Assembly: GCF_009727055.1 (NCBI RefSeq)
Contig: NC_052359.1
Coordinates: 7,842,418-7,906,417 of the forward strand
Origin: Benincasa hispida
Lineage: Eukaryota; Streptophyta; Magnoliopsida; Cucurbitales; Cucurbitaceae
DNA: 64,000 nucleotides
Reading direction: 5' to 3'
Shown here: one piece after another, positions 56,970-64,000 of the stretch
How the letters are laid out: each line of letters begins with the position of its first letter
How positions within the stretch are numbered: position 1 is the stretch's first letter
Notes under the pieces: generated by a model
Databases searched by the model: none
What the model was told of the DNA's origin: nothing
Seen by the model: the letters and a program-made list of their open reading frames with translations, nothing else
Position numbers and translations under genes: made by a program

Positions 56970-58370
56970 TGTAACGACCTGACCTTTTGAGTACTCTGAC
57001 AAGGGTCGTTACTCATAAATACACATTTTAAACCCAAAAAATTTTGACCATTGAGGAAAATAAAATTCATTAAAACAATAAAGATAGTTTTTCCAAAATA
57101 AACTAGAGAACAAATAACAAATAATTAAAACCTTTGTTCAGGGCCCCTAAAAATATTTTCAAAGAAAACATTCAAAATAATAAAATGTTTTGTCTTACAT
57201 TAAAATCTAATTTCAAAATATTTAAATAACTAGAGACATAGACTGAGCGGAAGCAGTTTTCTTGTCCCATATGGCACGGTCACAGGTCCCTCTCACCAAT
57301 CTCTGGTCTGTTCTTGTCCTTACTTGAAAAAAAATAAAGGAGAAAGGATGAGTATAACAATACTCAGTAAGTGACCTACTACTAGGCCCTCTAGGTAACC
57401 TGTTAACTAGTTTATTTAGGCATCAGTGTATACCCATCATATCAGTTATGATGATCCTGAATGGTCAAATATCAGTCATAAATGTGATCCCGAAGGAATA
57501 CGCATCAATCATAGTGTGTATCTGAAAGATACACAAATCAGTCGTAACAAGAACCTGAAGGAACATGCATCAATCATAGTGTGTATCCCGAAGGTACACG
57601 AATTAGTCGTAACGTGAACTCAAAGGAACACGCATCAGTCATAGTGTGTAACTCGAAGGTACACGATCAGTCATAAATGTGCACATATACAGTCATATGT
57701 GTACATCTTCCTAGATAATAAAATCGAACAAGAGCACTATAACTTAACATGCATTAATTCTCATATAACTCCTGTGTTATATTTACAACCGTTTATCTTA
57801 GGGGTAAAATTATTAGTAATATCCTCAGTCAACTGTACATATCATCATGGTCTGAACAGTTCATTTAGTCAATATCATTAAATCATGCAGTTTAATTAGT
57901 CAGAAAAATTCACAGTCCAAATAGCCTAGAATAATCAGTCCAATGAGTCTAATCAGTCTCAAGAAAGCAGTCCAAGCAGTATAAAGTAAACAGTCCAAGT
58001 GGTAGAGACGACTGGTTCGAAGGCGAACCAGTTGAAAGTCACTTACCTCAAATTTAAGCCCAAACAAATTATCAATCCAAAGTCCTTTTTTCTTCAGTAA
58101 AATTCTTGAAACAATCCCTAAACATTAACCAAATTTAATTTCAACATCAGAGGCCAAATTTCAAACCAAAATACCCAAATAAAAAATAAATCCAAACAAA
58201 TCAAAATATTTATTTTCACCCAAAGTGTAGCTTGTTCTAAAAAATTTCTTCTAATCTCTCAAACAAATGCCCCAATCCACATTAATTTTTTAGCCCCAAT
58301 TTATCAAAATAACACCCAATATTTTAAGATAATTTAATGTAAAATTATCTAAAAAATTTGGGATGTTACA
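56970..58370 (-). mobile_element. Chromovirus-3 5' LTR, complete
   Basis: 1401 bp with inverted termini TGTAACGACC and GGGATGTTACA. It contains the ATACTCAGTAAGTGAC motif shared with 62484-63303 and a tandem block at 57470-57670. It is inserted in the hAT relic to the right (flank TCTAT, 58371-58375). No coding sequence. Confidence 0.8.
57470..57680. repeat. Tandem repeat in chromovirus-3 LTR
   Basis: Alternating units built on CATCA(A/G)TCATAGTGTGTAT, CCCGAAGGTACACGA and TCAGTCGTAAC; three to four copies of ~65-75 bases with 10-20 percent differences by eye. Confidence 0.7.
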
Positions 58371-60030
58371 TCTATAATATAGTAAAAGTAATTTTTTTTA
58401 AAAGAATTTTCAGGTGATCGTGTTTCTTCAATGTCAATATTCTCATCGAATTGTTTTTTTTTTCTTTGAATCATTCTTTTTTCACGAAATATTGGTTGTC
58501 TTTCCATATCAATTGCAATTTCTTTAGCTGAAATCATAACATCCATGAATCCGTTTTCTTTATATTTTTCTAAAAATGAAACTAAACCTTTCAAGTGATC
58601 TAAAGCAACATCAATATGCATATCTTTATGTTGTAAGACTTTAATTATAGAATTTACAACAAATAAGATATCATACCATATAGTCATGTCTAACAAGAAT
58701 TCAAAATTTTCAAATTCATAAGTAGCTAAACAATTAGCTTCACTTTTCACTTTAGATCTTCATTAGTTTCTCCTAATTTTAATAAAGCATTCCTTATTTG
58801 AGACAATTGGAATCTTATTGCTTTAACACTTTCAATTCGACTTTCCCATCGTTATGTGATCTAGCAAGAGTTTCCACCGCTTTGTAGACAAAGAAAATAA
58901 AGAATAAATACGTTGCACAACTTCAAAAAATGTCATAGCTTTATGACCTGAGCTAGCCATGTCAGAAAGTACTAGATTGAGATTATGACAACCACAATGT
59001 GTATAAAATGCACTAGAATTTATTTTTGTACACCTTATTTTTTCCCTTCATATTAGATCCATTGTCATATCCTTGTCCTCTTATATTCGATATATCAAGT
59101 TTAAGATCCTTAATTATGTTTATAAGCACATCAAATAAACTTTTTCCAGTGGTATCTTCAACTTTTAAAAATTCTAAAAAATATTCTTCTATTTTTATTG
59201 GACTTTTTGAAATATCAACACATCTCAATATAAGAGACATTTGTCCTTGATGACTTACGTTAGGTGTACAATCTAATATAACCGAAAATTATTTTGCTTC
59301 TTTAATTTTCTCAATAATTATATTTTTTATTTCAAGTCCTAATAGCTATATGAGTTCATTTTGTATATTATGTCCAAGAAAATAATAATGAATTTCATCA
59401 TTTTGAATATGATGAACATGTTCTTGCATTGTTAGATCAAACGGCAATCATTTCAATTAAGCTTAAAAAGTTCCCATAAGTTTCTTGATAAATTTTTTCA
59501 TTACTTCCTCGAAATGCTAAATTACTTTTAGGAAGATTGTTAACAACAACAATAATTTGTGTTAATACTTTATTCTAATGTTTTTTTCTTTGTTAATTAA
59601 TTCTTGAACATCATTGTCAATTGTTTTACTTGTTAACAATCTAATTTGTAAATCAACCCAAGCATTTATATTAGATATGTGTTCATTACTAGTTTCATGA
59701 ATTTTAAGCCGAGAACTGAGATTTTTCCAATCATTAACACCTTCATTAGCCAATTGAACTGTATTAGATTTAGTACCAAATAACTTACAAGAAAAACAAT
59801 AACCTTTGTCAAATTCTTTTGAGTAAACTAGCCAATTTCTATCATTTTTTTGCCATTAGATAATTTTTTAGTATAATGAATATTAGAAAAATTTATAGAA
59901 TTTTCATCTTTTCGAAAAATTAAATGACTTTCTCTAATAGGATATTTTTCTACCAATAAGTCAATTAATTTAGAATCAATATTTTCCCATCTTCCTGGAT
60001 CATATATATTGTAAGGGTCTTTTCAAATTT
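58371..60030 (-). pseudogene. hAT-like transposase relic (TTF zinc finger / DUF4371 type)
   Basis: Minus-strand remains of a domesticated-type hAT transposase, of the ZMYM1-like family common in plants. From 60030 downward: a DPGRW-like start of the TTF zinc-finger region, GYCFSCKLFGT (59774-59804) carrying two zinc cysteines, then WKNLSSRLKIHETSNEH (about 59730-59680). The DUF4371 core is broken by stops, with GQGYDNGSNMKG (59047-59080) and SLFDVLINIIKDL. A C-terminal part (58750-58349) has CLATYEFENFEFLLDMTIWYDILF and DVMISAKEIAIDMERQP. The final dimerisation region is lost at the chromovirus-3 LTR. Intact members would bind DNA and cut and paste hAT elements; this one has many stops and frameshifts. 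No terminal inverted repeats were found. Confidence 0.8.
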
Positions 60031-60759
60031 AATAAAAAGGCCCAAATTATTTACACTCAATAGCAAAATTCAAAAAGAACAAAAAATGGATGGAAGAAAG
60101 CACAGCCTAACATGTGAAATACCGAAAAATATCCCAGGCCACACAAAAAATCGTGACCCGCCCAATGATTAATCGGATTATCCAAAATCCTCTCGATACC
60201 CGTGTCTTCCATGTCTTTTTCTTGCAATGGCAATCGATAACCATCAATCGACCTCTATCTCCTCGGCTTCTCCCTCTTCCATTGCTTCACTTTCTTTTTC
60301 CCCTGACGCTACTTCATTTTTGGACTTTTTTTATTCCTCTTCCTCCATCCTACTACTTCATCTTCTTCTCCCATTGCTGCTTCTGATTTTTCAAGGTTAC
60401 AATCTATCATCAAATCCTTCAAGGTTATAATCATTCTCTTTTCTTTTAATTTCATTAATTCTTTTATTTAATCATACTTATTAAACATTATTGAACCTAA
60501 TTTTGTTTAACTAGATGGTAAGCAAAAAAATGGCAAAAGTTGTTGGAAGCAAAGGAAAAGGAAAGAAAATAATGAAAGCTGAATCATAAAAACAAACAAA
60601 TTTTTGAAGAGAAGAATAAGGTAAAACTAAAATAGATGATAACTTCAAATTCTTTATGTATCAATAGAACTTTAACATCAATACATACTTGTTGTGCATT
60701 ATGTCAACTATCTATCTAAGGAACTTTAGCAAAAACTTTAACATCAATCCATCTATTAT
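60031..60759. other. Unassigned repetitive DNA
   Basis: Begins with an A-rich TTTTCAAATTTAATAAAAAGG stretch that resembles MULE-type ends from memory, but I cannot find the opposite inverted repeat. A CT-rich section (60210-60440) gives low-complexity Ser/Leu frames without family support. I see no gene. Confidence 0.35.
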
Positions 60760-62150
60760 TGATAAATTTGAATTAAGATAGACAAAAATAGAATTCTATC
60801 TCTCTCAAATAGACAGTGATAGAGTCTATCACTGTATATCTGAGATAGACAGAGATAGAATACTATCCCTGTCTATCTGAGATAGATAGTGATAGAGTTC
60901 TATCATTGTCTATATGAGATAGAGAGAGATAGAATTCAATGGTAAACACTAATATCTGTTTCTATAGTTTCTATATCATTTGCACTCTATATTTATTTAG
61001 TTGAGTGGATCTATTATTAATAACTTTGAATGGATCTATTATTTACAACTTTGAATTAAGATAGGTAGAGATAGAGCACTATCTCTATCTATCTGAGATA
61101 GATAGTGATAGACTTCAATGGTAAACACTAATATCTATTTCTATAGTTTTTATATGGTTTGAACTCTATATTTTTTTAGTTGAGTGGATCTATTATTGAT
61201 AACTTTGAATTGAGATAGACAAAGATAGAGCACTATCTCTGTCTATCTTAGATAGACACTGATAGACTTCAATAGTAAACACTAATATCTATTTCTATAG
61301 TTTCTATATCGTTTGCACTTTATATTTTTTTTTAGTTAAGTGGATCTTTTATTGATAACTTTGAATTGAGATAGATAGAGATGGGATAGATAGTGATAGA
61401 GCACTATCTCTGTCTATCTCAGATAGATAGTGAGAAGACAATGATAGACTTCAATAGTAAACACTAATATTTGTTTCTATAATTTCTATATGGTTTGCAC
61501 TCTTTATTTGTTTAGTTGAGTGGATCTATTATTGATAACTTTGAATGGATCTATTATTGATAACTTTGAATTGAGATAGGTAGAGATAGAGCACTATCTC
61601 TGTCTATATGAGATAGATAGTGATAGACTTCAATGGTAAACACTAATATCTGTTTCTATAGTTTCTATATGGTTTGAACTCTATATTTGTTTAGTCGAGT
61701 GGATCTATTATTGATAAATTTGAATTGAGATAGACAAAGATAGAACACTATCTCTATTTATCTTAGATTGGCAGTGATAGAGTTCTATCATTGTCTATCT
61801 CAGATAGACAATGGTAGACTTTAATGGTAAATACTAATATCTATTTCAATAGTTTCTATGTCGTTTGCACTCCATATTTTTTTAGTTGAGTGGATCTATT
61901 ATTGATAATTTTGAATTGAGATAGACAAGGATGAGATAGACAGTGATAAAGCACTATCTCTGTCTATCTTAGATAGATAGTGAGATAGGCAGTGATAGAC
62001 TTTAATGGTAAATACTAATATTTGTTTCTATAGTTTCTATATGGTTTGTACTCTACATTTGTTTAGATGATTGTTATTATTGATAACTTTGATTTGAGAT
62101 AGACAGTGATAGAATATTATCTCATAGATATTGTCAAACATTATTGATAG
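60760..62150. repeat. Tandem array, ~155-190 base units with GATAGA palindromes
   Basis: About seven units, recognisable from GAGTGGATCTATTATTGATA at about 61001, 61181, 61336, 61516, 61697, 61886 and (degenerate) 62065. Each unit has GAGATAGACA(A/G)(A/T)GATAGA...CTATCTCTGTCTATCT hairpin-forming sequence, then AATGGTAAACACTAATATCT, TTTCTATAGTTTCTATATGG and a GCACTCTATATTTGTTTAG segment. The leading part (60760-60960) is the GATAGA portion alone, including CAGTGATAG/CTATCACTG (60814-60834). Confidence 0.85.
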
Positions 62151-62483
62151 TTATCTTAATAATTGTTGGTCTTATTCAAATTTTACTTTCTAACATATTA
62201 TTAATTATATTTTTTCAATAGGTGGAACATGAATTGATCATGGAAAATGAGAACAGAAACTTAAAAGTTACAGTCTACTTTATGTAGAGGTCTTAAATTT
62301 GATAAGAACAAAGTTAGATGACAATTTTTCCAAAAGTTTTAAATGGCCCATTTGGCCACTTTCTTAATATTAAAATGGCCAAACTACCCAACCAATTCCT
62401 CAACTACTTAGTAAGAAGACAATGCTATACAAAGAAGCCAAATGTCCTTGCATTTAACTTTAATGGCCATATAGCAGAATTTA
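62151..62483. other. Unassigned AT-rich DNA
   Basis: AT-rich flank of the tandem array, with TGGCC-containing motifs (62340-62400). No gene or terminal repeat seen. Confidence 0.3.
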
Positions 62484-63303
62484 TGTAACGACCTGATTCC
62501 CTAGGACTTAAGCTAGGTCGTTACTATAGACATGCATGAATGAAGTTCAAAACGACATCTTTTCATAGCTTGGTAAAAACCAAATAAATAATGTAAACTA
62601 AATAATTTCATTAAAACTAAATAACTGAAATTCAAGTAACAGGGTACCCACAAAACCATAAAACGAATATAGAAAACTTTCTTAAAAGTCTAAAATGCAA
62701 ATAACAAAACTGTGAGTTCTAAATGTCAAAACAAGAAATTAAAACATAGAAAAAATCTTGAAAACATGAGCGGAAGCATATGATTGGTCCAGTAGCTTGA
62801 TCATGGATTCCGCTTGTCATTCGTCAGTGCGTCCTTACCCTTACTTGAAAATAATAATCATGAGAAAAAATGTGTATAAAATACTCAGTAAGTAACCCCA
62901 CTACCAAGGCCAGGCTAAGCATCTTTGTCCTTTAGATGCCATCCTCTAGTGGAACATACATAATCCTTTAGTTGTCATAGAACGACAAATAAATGAGTAG
63001 TTGAATCCACCCTACCGTAGTTTAAAAGTACCCATAACATTTGGTGAATCTCGAAGAAAACAAAAACCTCTGGTGAAGTCCCGAAGACGCTCACACCTCT
63101 GGTGAATCCTGTAGGAAACACAAACCTTTGGTGGATCCCCAAGGAAACACAACCTCTAATGAATCCTGAAGGAAACACAACCTTTGATGAATCTCGAAGG
63201 AAACACAAACCTCTGGTGAACCCTGAAGGAGGTCACCACCTTTAGTGGGGATCTAACTATCGGTAAGGGTAATTGTTACTATCATAAATATCACATGCAT
63301 CAG
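62484..63303 (-). mobile_element. Chromovirus-4 LTR, truncated
   Basis: TGTAACGACCTG edge at 62484, then GGTCGTTACTAT, ATACTCAGTAAGT (62880) as in chromovirus-3. No primer site on its left, so this edge borders non-element DNA. Its other end is cut at about 63303 by Copia-5. Confidence 0.75.
63040..63250. repeat. ~30-base tandem repeat in chromovirus-4 LTR
   Basis: Six to seven imperfect copies of AACCTCTGGTGAATCC followed by CGAAGGAAACACA. The minus-strand frame through it (62975-63208) is a by-product of the repeat. Confidence 0.8.
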
Positions 63304-64000
63304 ACCATATAAATACTCTCTTACAGATCTCCATTTAGAAAGGAAATCTTGACATCCATTTGCCTAATTTTATAATTATAAAAAATGGCAATGGACAAGA
63401 GTATCCTGATTGATTTGATCATAGCAACAGGTGAGAAGGTTTCTTCATAATCCACCCCCTCAACCTAGGTATAACCCTTTGCTACTAACTGGGCTTTATA
63501 TGTCTGTACCTTCCCCGTATGGTCTCTTTTACACTTGTAGTCCACTTACAACCGATAGGTCTTACCTCATTAGGTTTATCTATAAGTTCTCAGACTGAAT
63601 TAAAGTACGTAGACTCTATTTCAAGGTCCATGACTTTGATCCACTAATCTCAATCAAAATCATCCATTGCCTATTTATGTGTTATTGGATCCTCTAAGCC
63701 ATTATCAGGTATGATACTTTGGTTTCAGTTAAACCCATATAGCGGTCAGGCTGTCTCACAACCCTTCCACTACGTTGGGGCTCTTTCAACTCTTGAGTAG
63801 GATGTGATGGACCAGACGTCCTTGATCTATCTACAACTCTTGTTGATGAGAAAGGCTGATCAATAACTTTTGTTGATTCGTTTGTAGCATTATTTGAAAT
63901 CTCTTCCAATACTAGTTTACTGTGGGGTTTATAATCTGAATTCTTCCTCTAGGAATGTGGCATTTGTCGATACAATTACCTTATCATCCTGAGGATTGTA
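63304..64000 (-). pseudogene. Copia-5 pol: integrase-RT linker and RT start, runs off window
   Basis: Minus strand, continuing beyond 64000. From the right: the linker (63909-63694) with STRVVDRSRTSGPSH, ELKEPQRSGRVVRQPDRYMG; then RT blocks ESTYFNSV-like, PIGCKW-like, ARLVAKGYTQ-like (63620-63450) and the TAFLNG-like region near 63340. Frames are interrupted, for example by a base loss near 63540 compared with the matching 10550 region. It is the closest relative of Copia-1 pol (10330-10851), and both stop at a similar place in the RT, here against the chromovirus-4 LTR. The domain is catalytically dead: no YVDD remains in the window. Confidence 0.82.

Noticed and set aside
56970..58375. Chromovirus-3 LTR as a solo LTR
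   Set aside because: A degenerate primer site and leader follow on the left and the flanks ACAAC/TCTAT do not match, so it is a 5' LTR of a truncated element.
60114..60430. Plus-strand ORFs in CT-rich DNA, possibly a signal peptide gene
   Set aside because: Low-complexity Ser/Leu/Phe only, no conserved motif, overlapping frames equally open.
62975..63208. 77-codon minus-strand repeat protein
   Set aside because: It is an artefact of the 30-base LTR tandem repeat.
63040..63250. CRISPR-like array of regular repeats
   Set aside because: No unique spacers; head-to-tail imperfect minisatellite in a plant LTR.

Overview
The window is plant nuclear DNA made almost entirely of decayed, nested LTR retrotransposons. 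I see no intact host gene, tRNA, rRNA or CRISPR array. Evidence for a plant: Ty1/copia and Ty3/gypsy families with initiator tRNA-Met primer sites (TGGTATCAGAG), an Athila/Tat-type gag with a TGGCGCC primer site, and a plant-only 'putative plant transposon protein' (Transposase_32-like) ORF. The repeat style (2-kb copia LTRs, TGTAACGACC chromovirus LTRs, GATAGA-type tandem repeats) suggests a cucurbit, but that is recollection, not proof.

Layout. 1-3048: copia gag scrap and a copia LTR carrying a nested solo LTR. 3049-10851: Copia-1 (minus), arranged pol - LTR - primer site - leader - gag, with an Athila/Tat solo LTR in its reverse transcriptase. 10852-13449: Tat-2 (plus) 3' region and complete LTR, meeting another LTR tail to tail at a palindromic primer site. 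13571-21715: Tat-1 (minus), a non-autonomous element with gag and a Transposase_32-like ORF but no pol. 21716-30435: Copia-2 (plus), all domains recognisable but riddled with stops, with a solo LTR in its leader. 30436-35029: LTR pieces and Tat-3 (minus). 35030-56834: Copia-3 (plus), whose two LTR remnants now lie about 20 kb apart because a chromovirus (36447-41965), a second chromovirus LTR with its own solo-LTR insertion (43170-47131) and Copia-4 (minus, 47132-51854) lie between them. 56835-58370: chromovirus leader and LTR. 58371-60030: hAT-like transposase relic. 60031-62483: tandem-repeat-rich DNA. 62484-64000: chromovirus LTR and Copia-5 (minus), running out of the window.

Three things deserve most attention. 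(1) Positions 37907-38272 are an assembly artefact: a Nextera mate-pair junction adapter plus misplaced LTR sequence and an N interrupt an otherwise continuous integrase frame. (2) Athila/Tat LTRs here begin with a hairpin at the very 5' terminus whose stem sequence differs between copies while pairing is kept. (3) Tat-1 pairs a gag with a Transposase_32-like ORF that appears to have its own TATA box, and lacks pol.

No element looks autonomous. All coordinates of degenerate features are by-eye estimates, except LTR ends backed by target-site duplications (TSDs).
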